Below, piece after piece: positions 1 through 8,846 of a stretch of 64,000 nt of DNA. The notes beneath the pieces were generated by a model that was not told the origin of the DNA, did not search any database, and saw nothing but the letters and a program-made list of their open reading frames with translations. How positions within the stretch are numbered: position 1 is the first letter of the stretch; every line of letters starts with the position of its first letter. This DNA comes from JBFWYO01 sp050186335 (GTDB taxonomy: Bacteria > Pseudomonadota > Alphaproteobacteria > Bin65): contig JBFWYO010000007.1 in NCBI GenBank assembly GCA_050186335.1, positions 1 through 64,000 of the forward strand, given 5' to 3'. Made by a program: the position numbers and the translations under genes.

Positions 1-858
1 AATTTCTCGCCTTTCAAGACCGCGATATTCGGGCTGCTGTTTGTTCCGGCCTTGGTGATCGGCGTCGATTACGCCACGGACAATCTCGGGCCGCGCGCGC
101 TGAACGAAGTCATTCATCTGATCGGCCTGTGGGCCATTCGGCTGCTGATGTTGTCGCTGGCGGTGACGCCGCTGCGGCAGATCTGGCAGTGGCCGCGCCT
201 GGTCGTCGTCCGACGCATGCTCGGCGTCGCCGCTTTCGTCTACGCCGCGGTCCATCTGGTCGCGTACACGGCGAGTCTCGCCTTCAAGCTCGAAATGCTC
301 GTGGTCGAGATCGTGGTGCGGATTTACCTGACGATCGGCTTCGTCGCTTTGCTGGCGCTCGCGGCACTGGCGATAACATCGACCGACGGCATGGCGCGGC
401 GCCTCGGCGGCAAGCGCTGGCGCCGACTGCACCGGCTGGTCTATCCGATCGCGATCGCCGCGGTCGTTCATCATTTCATGCAGGTAAAGGCCGATCTGAC
501 CGAGCCGTTGCTGATGACCGGCGCACTGGTCTGGCTCCTGGCGTATCGCCTGTTGACGCGCAATCGCGGTCCGGCACGGCCGCCCGCGGGCGCGATGTTG
601 ATCGCGCTGACCATCGCCGTTGCCGTCGTGCTCGCACTCGGCGAGGCCGGCTACTATCTGTATCGGTTCAACGCCCCGCCACTGCGTGTGCTGTCGATGA
701 ATCTGGATTTTTCGTTCGGCCCGCGGCCGGTGTGGTGGGTACTCGGCATCGGCGTCGCAGTGTCGGTCGTAAGTGTGCTGCGCGCGCGCCGCGTCAAACC
801 GTCGGCCGCCGTCACGCGCGCGGCGCCGTCGGTCATGTCCCGTTCGGCGGGGCAGTAG
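1..858 (+). CDS. msrQ: MsrQ-like haem-binding membrane subunit (5' end outside window)
   Basis: The reading frame is open from the first base, so the true start lies upstream of the window; a GTG at 52 is internal. The 285 visible residues form a polytopic membrane protein of the ferric-reductase-like transmembrane family. Histidines sit in YAAVHLVAY and in LHRLVYPIAIAAVVHHFM, the positions expected for haem b ligation in MsrQ. MsrQ passes quinone-derived electrons to the periplasmic molybdoenzyme MsrP, which repairs methionine sulfoxide in envelope proteins. MsrP would be expected just upstream, outside this window. The protein is longer than the roughly 210-residue E. coli MsrQ, with an extra C-terminal membrane segment (near VWWVLGIGVAVSVVSVL). 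It converges with the PilZ gene, overlapping it by 26 bp. The family is clear; the MsrQ label rests on the family and the helix pattern. Confidence 0.75.
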   Translation, partial: NFSPFKTAIFGLLFVPALVIGVDYATDNLGPRALNEVIHLIGLWAIRLLMLSLAVTPLRQIWQWPRLVVVRRMLGVAAFVYAAVHLVAYTASLAFKLEMLVVEIVVRIYLTIGFVALLALAALAITSTDGMARRLGGKRWRRLHRLVYPIAIAAVVHHFMQVKADLTEPLLMTGALVWLLAYRLLTRNRGPARPPAGAMLIALTIAVAVVLALGEAGYYLYRFNAPPLRVLSMNLDFSFGPRPVWWVLGIGVAVSVVSVLRARRVKPSAAVTRAAPSVMSRSAGQ

Positions 859-1261
859 CTTCGTCGTCGTCGGCGACCGGCTGTTGTTGCGGTTCCGGCG
901 CGATCACCGAACCATCGGAACGGAACAACGGCAAAACGCGCGCCAGCACCGCGGCCACGCGCGCCGGCGTTTCCTCGAAGCAGATCCCGGCGTGATCGCG
1001 CCGGCGCCATACCACCTTCGCCCGCATCGCCTCGAAATGCTTCGTCGAGACCGCGACGATCGAGTGGACCGGCGGCACGAGAATCTCCATCTCGGTCTCG
1101 GTCTGTTCGATGCGCAGCTTCGCGCCGGTTGCCGACAGGTCGAGAAGCAGGCATGGCCAAACCGTGCCGTCGAATTCGATCGTGCCGGACCAGAGTACGC
1201 GCCTGCGTTGCGCCCGCCGTTGTTCGGGGATCGTTTCGGACGGCGCAGGATCGGTAAGCAT
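833..1261 (-). CDS. PilZ domain protein
   Basis: The 142-residue protein carries an N-terminal RRAQRRRVLW stretch (the RxxxR half of the c-di-GMP motif), followed by DLSATGAKLR, matching the D/NxSxxG half. PilZ domains bind cyclic di-GMP and change motility, polysaccharide export or virulence outputs. Nothing else is fused apart from a short Pro/Gln/Asp-rich tail, so this is a single-domain adaptor with an unknown partner. An upstream in-frame ATG at 1291 exists, but ATG 1261 is preceded by AAGGAAGG at good spacing and is preferred. The gene converges on and overlaps the MsrQ-like gene by 26 bp. It has no neighbouring diguanylate cyclase or phosphodiesterase in view. Confidence 0.85.
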   Translation of the reverse strand: MLTDPAPSETIPEQRRAQRRRVLWSGTIEFDGTVWPCLLLDLSATGAKLRIEQTETEMEILVPPVHSIVAVSTKHFEAMRAKVVWRRRDHAGICFEETPARVAAVLARVLPLFRSDGSVIAPEPQQQPVADDDEATAPPNGT

Positions 1262-1333
1262 CGTTCCTTCCTTTCGGTCATGCAGACGCAAATGTCGCGC
1301 GCCAAGGTTTAGAAGTCGTGAAGAATAAGCTAT

Positions 1334-1345
1334 TTAATTAATTAA
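1334..1345. promoter_or_regulatory. AT-rich palindrome between divergent genes
   Basis: TTAATTAATTAA is a perfect 12-bp palindrome in an otherwise GC-rich 254-bp gap between the PilZ gene (leftward) and the aminotransferase gene (rightward). It is the only AT-rich patch there, so a promoter core or operator is plausible for either gene. No convincing -35 box was found at proper spacing on either strand, so no transcript is assigned. Confidence 0.25.
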
Positions 1346-1515
1346 GGGGATGCCGTCCTAGCGTAACTGGGGCTGGACCCTACCGGGCGGCGGCGGGCTT
1401 GCCGCGGCATCGAGCCGCCCCTAAAGTCCCGCGCGCTTTCGGACGGACGCGAGCGGGGCTGCTGCTTCCGTGCCGTCCGGACGCCGATACGAAACAATTG
1501 CAAGGACCGCCCGCC

Positions 1516-2664
1516 GTGACCCTCAAAGCTTCGAAACGCGGGCAAATCCCGCCGTTCATCGTCATGGACGTCGTACGCGCGGCCAACGAACGCGAAGCGC
1601 GCGGCGAGGGCGTCCTGCACCTGGAAGTCGGTCAGCCGTCGACCGGCGCCCCGCATGGCGTGATCGAGGCCGCCGCCGCCGCGCTACGGGCCGACAAGCT
1701 CGGTTATACCGACTCGTTCGGCATTCCCGCGCTGCGCCATGCCATCGCCCGGCATTATCGCGACTGGTACGGATTGAATGTGCCGATGGAGCGCGTGGTG
1801 GTGACGACCGGTTCGTCCGGCGCGTTTCTGCTGTCGTTTCTGGCGTCGTTCGATCCGGGCGACCGGGTCGTCATGGTCGAACCGGCCTATCCTTGCTACA
1901 AGAACATTCTCAATGCCATCGACGTCGAGCCGGTCTGCGTTCCGGGCGAAGCATCGACGAATTATCAGCCCACCCCGGAAATTCTCGATCGGATTCCGGG
2001 CCGCATCGACGGCCTGATCGTCGCCAGTCCGAACAACCCCACCGGTTCGGTGATCCCACCGGCCGAATTCAAGGCCTTGGCCGAACATTGCGGCAAGCGC
2101 GGCATCCGCTTGATCTCGGACGAAATCTACCACGGTATTACCTACGGCACCGCGGGCACCTGCGCGCTGGCGTTCAACGACGATGCGTTCGTGATCAACA
2201 GCTTCTCGAAATATTTCTCCATGACCGGCTGGCGGATCGGCTGGATGATCGTGCCGAAGGATCTGCTGCGCGCGGTCGAATGCCTGGCGCAGAATCTGTT
2301 CATCTCGGCGCCGACCTTGTCGCAGCATGCCGCGGTCGCCGCCTTCGCGTGTCACGCTGAGCTGCGCGACAACGTCGCCAAGTACGCGCGCAACCGCGCG
2401 CTGTTGCTGGAACAGCTGCCGAAGGCGGGCTTCGATCGCCTGGTGAGTGCGGACGGCGCCTTCTACATTTATGCCGACGTGGCGCATCTGACCAACGACA
2501 GCGAGGAGTTCTGTCGTCGCATGCTGTCCGAAACCGGCGTAGCCGCGACTCCCGGCGTGGATTTCGATCCGGCCCGCGGCAAGTCGTTCATGCGATTTTC
2601 GTATGCCGGCGCGACGCATGACATGGAAGAGGCCGCGCGGCGCCTGCGCGCGTGGCGGGCCTAG
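1516..2664 (+). CDS. PLP-dependent class I/II aminotransferase
   Basis: This 382-residue fold-type I aminotransferase shows the family landmarks in order: SPNNPTGS (binds the carboxylate and phosphate region of the external aldimine), SDEIYHGITYG (the Asp and Tyr that contact the pyridine ring) and NSFSKYFSMTGWRIGW, where the Lys of SKYF is the Schiff-base lysine and the Arg of GWRIGW contacts the substrate. It transfers an amino group between an amino acid and a 2-oxo acid; the substrate cannot be read from the sequence. The start chosen is GTG 1516, with AAGGA nine bases upstream and the protein beginning just before the conserved N-terminal helix; the longer frame back to 1399 has no family-like sequence. 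The gene stands alone and converges with the CHAD gene, 3 bp separating the stops. Confidence 0.88.
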   Translation: MTLKASKRGQIPPFIVMDVVRAANEREARGEGVLHLEVGQPSTGAPHGVIEAAAAALRADKLGYTDSFGIPALRHAIARHYRDWYGLNVPMERVVVTTGSSGAFLLSFLASFDPGDRVVMVEPAYPCYKNILNAIDVEPVCVPGEASTNYQPTPEILDRIPGRIDGLIVASPNNPTGSVIPPAEFKALAEHCGKRGIRLISDEIYHGITYGTAGTCALAFNDDAFVINSFSKYFSMTGWRIGWMIVPKDLLRAVECLAQNLFISAPTLSQHAAVAAFACHAELRDNVAKYARNRALLLEQLPKAGFDRLVSADGAFYIYADVAHLTNDSEEFCRRMLSETGVAATPGVDFDPARGKSFMRFSYAGATHDMEEAARRLRAWRA

Positions 2665-2667
2665 GCG

Positions 2668-3633
2668 CTAGCGGTCGATCCAGTTCAATTTCTGGTCGCG
2701 AAAACGCCGCCACAATTTCGGCAGGCGCGCCATCTGTTTCTTGACGCGCCGCTGGCGCCAGCGCTCGATCGAAGCCTGAATGCCGGCGCTTCGCGCCGGG
2801 TCGAGCGGCGGTCTGGCGTCGCGCAATGCTTCGACGACCAACTCGGCGGCGACGCGCGCGTCGTTGATCGCGCCAAGCGCATCCTGCAGGTCGCGCAATG
2901 CGTCGAGATAGCGCGTCGCCCGTTCCGAGCCGTAGATCGGCCGGAAGAACTGCATGGCGTAGCGCAACTCTTTGATCTTCAGGCGCAGCTCGTGCAGCGC
3001 GTCGACATCGAGCCGCGTGATGTCGCTCGCCGTTGCACGCAGCTTGCGGCCGCGCTTGCGCAGGAACTGCGCCGCATAGGACCGCACCTGCGCGTTCAAA
3101 GCCCCGCCGCCATGTGGCGGCTCCAGCGCGATCAACTGGTCGCGCAACCGGTCGCCGAAACTTTCCTTGATCGCCCGGTACCGCGGATCGTCGAGCGCCG
3201 CGCGCGCGATTCGATAGGCAACTTGGCGTTTGCGCGCGGCCGTGCGTTCGATCGGTTCGCGCTGCGTGGCTTGTTCGAGCGAGCGTGCGAGGCGCGGCAG
3301 CGTCTCGCCGATGAACACGTCCCAATCGCGCGCGGAAGCGAGCGCGTGCCCGAGCCAGCGTGCTTCGTCGGCAAATGTCTTGCGCAGTTCGCGTGGCACC
3401 ACGCCGCGGAAGATCTTGAAAGCGGCACGCAGCCTGCGAACCGACACCCGCATGTCGTGCACGCCGTCGACCGCCGCCGACGAACGGCGATGGCGCACCA
3501 GCGGTTCGGCGGCCTCGATGCCGTCGATACAGCGTTCGACCACGATGAGCAGATAGTCGCCGACCGTCGTCGAAGCGGTCGGCAATGTGCCGCCCCGGAG
3601 CGGATAGCGAACATGCGGCCGGTGCGGCGTCAA
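2668..3633 (-). CDS. CHAD domain protein
   Basis: The 321-residue helical protein has the conserved histidine and basic motifs of the CHAD family: VHDMRVSVRRLRAAFKIF near the N-terminus and a second copy, LHELRLKIKELRYAMQFF, in the second half. CHAD domains bind inorganic polyphosphate and are often found with CYTH phosphatases or on polyphosphate granules; no CYTH domain is fused or adjacent here. The start is TTG 3633, chosen because a GGGGGAT Shine-Dalgarno-like element precedes it. The gene lies 37 bp downstream of rne on the same strand and could be read from the rne transcript. A polyphosphate role is inferred from the family only. Confidence 0.85.
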   Translation of the reverse strand: MTPHRPHVRYPLRGGTLPTASTTVGDYLLIVVERCIDGIEAAEPLVRHRRSSAAVDGVHDMRVSVRRLRAAFKIFRGVVPRELRKTFADEARWLGHALASARDWDVFIGETLPRLARSLEQATQREPIERTAARKRQVAYRIARAALDDPRYRAIKESFGDRLRDQLIALEPPHGGGALNAQVRSYAAQFLRKRGRKLRATASDITRLDVDALHELRLKIKELRYAMQFFRPIYGSERATRYLDALRDLQDALGAINDARVAAELVVEALRDARPPLDPARSAGIQASIERWRQRRVKKQMARLPKLWRRFRDQKLNWIDR

Positions 3634-3670
3634 TGCGATCCCCCGATCGGCCGATTTGCGACGGTGTTGC

Positions 3671-6600
3671 CTATTCGATCAGCCGCTGCCACCAGCCGGA
3701 GCGCTTCGGGCGCGACGTTTCGTCGGCCGCCGCCGGCGGCGTCGCGTCGCCGATGGGCGTCGGCGTCAGCACGGCCTTCGGCGGTTCCACAGGTCGCGCG
3801 GTTTCGGAGTCGCGACGCGGCTTCGTCGGCTCGGCTTCGAAATTCATCGCGGACTGGGGTTCGCGCTGCGGCGCCGGTTGCCATTCCCGGCGCGGCTCGT
3901 GTTCGGGTGACGCCGCGTCGTCGCCGCGACGAATCACCGAAGCCGCAACATCGCCGCGCTCGGCCGGTTTGGTATCGGGGCGATCGACCGGTTGGGCTTC
4001 GAGCCGGGATTCGGCATGGGCTTCCGCGATCGGACGATCGCCGGTTGCGTGCGGTTCCGACGGTTGGGTTTCGGCGTCGCCAAGCGAAGATTCGGCGCCC
4101 GCAGTCTCGACCGCATCGTCTTCGATGCGGCCGCGACGACGACGGCGGCCGCCGCGCCGCCCGCGCCGCCGCCGGCGACCGTCGCGCTGCTCTGCGTCCA
4201 GGCGCGTGTGTTCGTCTTGTGACTCCGACAGCACCGACGCCTGCTCGGTTACATCGCCGGCGGGCGTTGTGTCGACCATCGGATCATAGACGGATGCCGC
4301 GGGCGTCGACTCGCTGATCGCGGCCTGCGCCGCTGCAGGACGGACGTCCGAAACGTCGTCGAGGGCAGGTTCGTTTTGGGCGGGCAGCCGATTGTCGGCC
4401 TGCACGCCGGGCTGCGCCTGCGCCAGCGGCGCGCGCGGCTGGGTGCCGTCGAAATCGCCGCCGCGGCCCCGCCGCCGCCGCCGCCGGCGGCGCCGGCCCT
4501 CGCGGAACTCGCCCGGCGGTTGGCCGGGTTGTGCCGCATCGTCGTCGCGCGGTTGGTCGCGACGCACCGAATCGGGGCGTGCATCTTCGTGCCGGACTCG
4601 CTCGTGCCTGGGCTGTTCGCGCCGGCCATGGTCGTGACGCGGTTGATCCGGGCGCGGCTGTTCTTGCCTGGCCGGCTCGACCCTGGCTCCGTCGTCGGCG
4701 CGCGGCGGTGCATCGGCATGGGCGACCGCATGGACCGGTTGTCCGGGTTCGCCGCGCAGCGCTGCGCGTTCGATGCGATGCGCCGGCGGGATCAGCTTGT
4801 CGTCGGTCGCCACGATGACGTGGAAGTCGTAGCGGCGTTCGATTTCCGCCAGGCTCTGGCGCTTCTGATTGAGCATGTAAAGCGCAACGCTGCTCGGCAC
4901 GTATACCGTCAGCTCCGCGCTGCGCCGGCGCATGCCTTCTTCCTCGATCGCGCGCATCACGTGCAGCGCGGTCGATTCGGTCGAGCGGACGAACCCGGTG
5001 CCGCCGCACGCCTGGCAAACCTGCGTGCTCGATTCGAACAGGCTCGGACGCAAACGCTGACGCGACATTTCCAACAAGCCGAACGCACTGATCCGGCCGA
5101 CTTGAATCCGTGCGCGGTCCTGCCGCAGCGCATCCTTCAGTCGCCGTTCGACGTTGGCCTTGTTGCGATGCTCCTCCATGTCGATGAAGTCGATGACGAT
5201 CAGGCCGGCAAGATCGCGCAGGCGCAGCTGGCGCGCGATTTCGTCGGCGGCCTCCAAATTCGTGCGATACGCGGTTTCTTCGATGTTGCGTTCGCGCGTG
5301 GCTCGACCCGAGTTGACGTCGACCGCGACCAGCGCTTCGGTCGAGTTCATGACGATGTAGCCACCCGATCGCAATTGAACGGACGGGCTATGGATCGAAT
5401 CGAGCTGGCTTTCGATCTGGTAGCGGTGGAAGAGCGGGATGCCCTCGCCATTGTACACCTGCACGCGTTTGGCGTGGCTCGGCATCAGCAGCTTCATGAA
5501 ACCCTTGGCCGCCTTGTAGCCTTCTTCGCCTTCGACCAGGATTTCGTCGATTTCCTTGGAATAGACGTCGCGGATCGCGCGCTTGATCAGGCTTGCTTCT
5601 TCGTAAATCAATGCAGGCGCCGTCGAACTCATTGTCCGTTCGCGGATGTCGTCCCACAATTTCACGAGATATTCGTAGTCGCGCTTGATCTCGGCCTTGG
5701 TGCGCTCCATGCCGGCGGTGCGCACGATGACCGCCATGCCGTCCGGAATCTCGAGATCCTCGATCAGGCTCTTCAGACGCTTGCGGTCTTGCTGGCTGGT
5801 GATCTTGCGCGAAACGCCGCCGCCGCGCGGTGTGTTCGGCATCAAGACGCAATAGCGGCCGGCCAGCGAAATGTAGGTCGTGAGCGCCGCGCCCTTGTTG
5901 CCGCGTTCTTCCTTCTGCACCTGCACCAGCATGATCTGCCGGCGCGCGACCACTTCCTGAATGCGATAGCGGCGATAGAAATTGCGCGACGGCCGCCGCG
6001 CTTCGGCCTCTTCCTCGGCTTCGTCGCTGCCGAGTGTGTTGACCGTTTCGGGCTGCGAGGGCGGGCTGGTTTCGGCAACCGAATCGACGCGCGCGTGCGC
6101 CGGATTCTCGTCACCGGGCTCTTCGTTGCCGGGCTCTTCATCGCCGTTCGACGTCGCGGGCCGCGGTTCGGCTTCCGCTCCGGACGGCGGCGCTTCGACG
6201 CTTGATTCCGGCTGCGGCTGGTCTCCTGTCGGTTCCTCGAACGCGGCCGGCTGGTCATCGGCACTCATCGCTTCGAATGCGGGCGCCGGTTCGGCCGGTT
6301 GGGCATCGACGCGTTCGGACGGTATCGACGGGGCCGAAGGATCGGGCGCGAAGAACTGGTCTTGCAGGCGCTGTTCGGTTCTGTCCTGGCTCGCGTCGGC
6401 GCTCGGCTCGCTCTCGTTCGCCGGCTCATCGGGCAGTTGCGGCTGCAGCGGCTCGATGGTCTCCGGCGCGGCCGGCTCGCTTTCGTAGCGTTCGTCGTGG
6501 CCGGCGCGTTCGGCCGCTTCGCTGACCGGCGCCGGCTCGTCCGATTGAACCCGGGCCACCTCGTTGTCGGCCGCCGCGGCGGCCATCAGGGCCTCGCGGT

Positions 6601-6853
6601 CGGCGACCGGCAACCGGTAATAGTCGGGGTGGATTTCGCTGAACGCCAAGAACCCGTGCCGATTGCCGCCGTAATCGACGAACGCGGCTTGCAGGGAAGG
6701 CTCAACTCGCGTCACTTTCGCGAGGTAAATATTGCCTTTTATCAGCTTCTTAGTAGACGTTTCGAAATCGAATTCTTCAAGTCGATTGCCGCTTATCACA
6801 ACCACCCGGGTTTCTTCCGGATGCGTTGCGTCGATCAACATACGCTTCGCCAT
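3671..6853 (-). CDS. rne: Ribonuclease E
   Basis: This 1060-residue protein is the main endoribonuclease for mRNA decay and rRNA/tRNA processing. The N-terminus (MAKRMLIDAT onwards) and residues 290-340 form an S1 RNA-binding domain interrupted by about 200 residues rich in Glu, Pro and Ala (roughly 95-295), as in alphaproteobacterial RNase E. The catalytic DNase I-like part contains Asp512 (VDVNSG) and Asp555 (IVIDF), spaced 43 residues as in E. coli Asp303 and Asp346. The zinc link is CQACGGTG (Cys613, Cys616). The C-terminal third is disordered, with Arg-rich blocks such as RRRRRRRRGRGG that would bind RNA and degradosome partners, and ends in GWWQRLIE. A GGAG element precedes the ATG. A 614-bp intergenic region lies upstream, consistent with (but not proving) the long autoregulatory 5' UTR known for rne. 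Confidence 0.97.
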   Translation of the reverse strand: MAKRMLIDATHPEETRVVVISGNRLEEFDFETSTKKLIKGNIYLAKVTRVEPSLQAAFVDYGGNRHGFLAFSEIHPDYYRLPVADREALMAAAAADNEVARVQSDEPAPVSEAAERAGHDERYESEPAAPETIEPLQPQLPDEPANESEPSADASQDRTEQRLQDQFFAPDPSAPSIPSERVDAQPAEPAPAFEAMSADDQPAAFEEPTGDQPQPESSVEAPPSGAEAEPRPATSNGDEEPGNEEPGDENPAHARVDSVAETSPPSQPETVNTLGSDEAEEEAEARRPSRNFYRRYRIQEVVARRQIMLVQVQKEERGNKGAALTTYISLAGRYCVLMPNTPRGGGVSRKITSQQDRKRLKSLIEDLEIPDGMAVIVRTAGMERTKAEIKRDYEYLVKLWDDIRERTMSSTAPALIYEEASLIKRAIRDVYSKEIDEILVEGEEGYKAAKGFMKLLMPSHAKRVQVYNGEGIPLFHRYQIESQLDSIHSPSVQLRSGGYIVMNSTEALVAVDVNSGRATRERNIEETAYRTNLEAADEIARQLRLRDLAGLIVIDFIDMEEHRNKANVERRLKDALRQDRARIQVGRISAFGLLEMSRQRLRPSLFESSTQVCQACGGTGFVRSTESTALHVMRAIEEEGMRRRSAELTVYVPSSVALYMLNQKRQSLAEIERRYDFHVIVATDDKLIPPAHRIERAALRGEPGQPVHAVAHADAPPRADDGARVEPARQEQPRPDQPRHDHGRREQPRHERVRHEDARPDSVRRDQPRDDDAAQPGQPPGEFREGRRRRRRRRRGRGGDFDGTQPRAPLAQAQPGVQADNRLPAQNEPALDDVSDVRPAAAQAAISESTPAASVYDPMVDTTPAGDVTEQASVLSESQDEHTRLDAEQRDGRRRRRGRRGGRRRRRGRIEDDAVETAGAESSLGDAETQPSEPHATGDRPIAEAHAESRLEAQPVDRPDTKPAERGDVAASVIRRGDDAASPEHEPRREWQPAPQREPQSAMNFEAEPTKPRRDSETARPVEPPKAVLTPTPIGDATPPAAADETSRPKRSGWWQRLIE

Positions 6854-7467
6854 TCATAACTCCAGAACGACTCCCGCCGCCCGCCGACCGATCGGACTCT
6901 CCCTATTGGGCCTTAGGGCGGGGCAGTCGTTGCATCATTTGCGAGGAGTTTGGAAATCTGGGTCGCGCGGCTTTCGACACGCGCAACACCCGTAACGCCG
7001 GCCTCGATCGCCGGACGGCCTGCCGCGCCTCGCGCAGCGGATCCCGTCCTCAGCAATTGCGCCGCGACTCAAAGATTGAGCCTGCGACAAGGTCCGGCGC
7101 TTCCGCACCGCCTCTGTGTTTCATTTCGTGCACACGATCACGAGCGCCAACGGCGCGACCCGGCTGGGTCCGGCGGGCAATAACATGAACTTTGCACCGC
7201 CTGAGATTTCCGGCACGGACCGAGCGCCTCGACGCCGGCCGGCCGGGCGAACCCGGGCGCGACGCGGACAGTGGCACAGCCCATAGCAACAAACGGGCGT
7301 ACCATAGTCGCCGAAGGCGGCAACCACAATGACCAAATAACGAGCCGATTTGAGACAGTTCCAGCGCCGAACAATAATTGATGCAGCAATTAACTGTGAA
7401 ATAAGGGAAATTCGCCCAGTGAACGCATCTATATTTCGCGATTCTTTCGCGATACAATTCTAATCCT
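6854..7467. other. 614-bp divergent intergenic region (rne / amidase)
   Basis: No convincing gene is present. Rightward and leftward frames here lack ribosome binding sites and family-like sequence. The left part is GC-rich and is expected to hold the rne 5' UTR; the right 100 bp turns AT-rich (7367-7467) and should contain the amidase promoter, with TTGATG at about 7379 and TATATT at 7430 as loose elements that are not properly paired. Immediately before the amidase ATG, TTCGCGAT is repeated directly at about 7435 and 7445. No known RNA family was recognised. Confidence 0.5.
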
Positions 7468-8724
7468 ATGTCATTACTTGGCGAAATCCAGGCATCAATT
7501 ACGGCTCGGGCCGTGCCGCTCGTGGCCGGGGCGGTCATGGCGCTCGCCGCACTGCCGGCGACGACCGCGCCAGCCCTGGCCGACCCTGAGGTGGTCGGCA
7601 TCCGTGTCGGCGCCCAGCAGGGCCTGACACGCGTCGTAGTGACGGTCACCGAGGCGATCAAGTACCGCGTCAGTGTGCTCAGCGACCCGTACCGGCTGAT
7701 CATCGACCTGCCGGTTGTGGAGTGGCGCGTGCCCAGCCAGTCAGCATTGAGCAATGCCGGCCCGGTTACCGCCTATCGGTTCGGGTCGTTCTCGGCCGAG
7801 GCGACGCGGGTCGTGATCGACCTGAGCCGGCCGGTCCGCATCGACAAGGTGTTTCATCTGGCACCGAAGGACAACATCAGGACCTGGCGCGTCGTGGTCG
7901 ATTTGGCCGACATCTCGGCGGAGGAATTCGACCGCATCCTGCGCGATCAATCCAAGCGGCAACCGACGCCCGACGATCGTTCGCCGCCGAAGGCCGAGAA
8001 GCCGCGCGGCGCCAAGCCGGTGATTGTGCTCGATCCGGGCCATGGTGGCGTCGATCCCGGCTCGACCGGGGCCAGCGGTGCCAAGGAAAAGGACATTGTC
8101 CTGCAAATGGGCAGGGAGTTGCAGGCGGCGCTCAACAAGACGGGCCGCTACAAAGTCGTGCTGACGCGTGAGGGCGACACGTACGTGCCGCTGCGCGGAC
8201 GTTACGAAATCGCGCGCCGCTCCGCCGCCGAACTGTTCCTGTCCCTGCATGCCGATTCGAACAACAACCCGATCTATCGCGGCACCTCGGTCTACACCTT
8301 GTCCGAGCGCGCGTCGGATCAGGAAGCCGACGCGCTGGCCAAGCGCGAGAACCGATCCGACGTCATCGCCGGCGTGGATCTGAGCGGCGAATCGGATCAG
8401 GTGGCCGGGATCTTGATCGATCTGGCCCAACGCGAGACGCTCAATCAATCGATCCGGTTGGCCGATGTGCTGGTCGGCGAGATGCGCCGGGAAACGGCGA
8501 TGGTGCCAAAGCCCCATCGTTCGGCCGGTTTCGCCGTGCTCAAGGCGCCCGATGTGCCGTCGGTGCTGATCGAGTTCGGCCACATCAGCAATCCGAAGGA
8601 CGAGAAACTGCTGCAGACGCCTGCATACCGCGCGAAAACGCTCGCCGCCGTCGTCCGCTCCGTTAACAAATACTTTGACTACATGGCCAAATTGGAGAAT
8701 TCTCCGCGCGCCCGTCATAACTAG
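7468..8724 (+). CDS. amiC: Periplasmic N-acetylmuramoyl-L-alanine amidase (AmiC type)
   Basis: The 418-residue enzyme cleaves the amide between N-acetylmuramic acid and L-Ala in peptidoglycan, mainly during daughter-cell separation. Residues 1-38 form a signal peptide ending ATTAPALA. Residues 40-155 are an AMIN domain, which binds peptidoglycan and localises the enzyme to the septum. After a Lys/Pro linker comes the Amidase_3 catalytic domain with the zinc ligands and catalytic residues in DPGHGG (His192), AKEKD (Glu207), LHAD (His261) and a C-terminal IEFGHISN Glu. The helix between the second and third motifs is long enough to be the regulatory helix displaced by EnvC/NlpD-type activators. 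The ATG lacks an obvious ribosome binding site. It is followed by the PBP1A gene, giving a cell-wall pair in the standard alphaproteobacterial order. Confidence 0.92.
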   Translation: MSLLGEIQASITARAVPLVAGAVMALAALPATTAPALADPEVVGIRVGAQQGLTRVVVTVTEAIKYRVSVLSDPYRLIIDLPVVEWRVPSQSALSNAGPVTAYRFGSFSAEATRVVIDLSRPVRIDKVFHLAPKDNIRTWRVVVDLADISAEEFDRILRDQSKRQPTPDDRSPPKAEKPRGAKPVIVLDPGHGGVDPGSTGASGAKEKDIVLQMGRELQAALNKTGRYKVVLTREGDTYVPLRGRYEIARRSAAELFLSLHADSNNNPIYRGTSVYTLSERASDQEADALAKRENRSDVIAGVDLSGESDQVAGILIDLAQRETLNQSIRLADVLVGEMRRETAMVPKPHRSAGFAVLKAPDVPSVLIEFGHISNPKDEKLLQTPAYRAKTLAAVVRSVNKYFDYMAKLENSPRARHN

Positions 8725-8846
8725 GCCATATTTACCCCGTAGGCGTGGCGGAATGCCTAGATTTTTTGGGGTTTGCGGACGCGACGGGCAGGCGGCAGCG
8801 GTTGCGGGGGCGACGCCATCAAGGCCCACACTGGAAGAGGTCGAAC

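Noticed and set aside
4376..6205. Rightward 609-codon open frame opposite rne
   Set aside because: It mirrors RNase E; the opposite strand has all catalytic motifs in correct spacing.
7050..7754. Leftward 234-codon frame across the amidase start
   Set aside because: It overlaps the signal peptide and AMIN region of the amidase, lacks a ribosome binding site and has no recognisable sequence.
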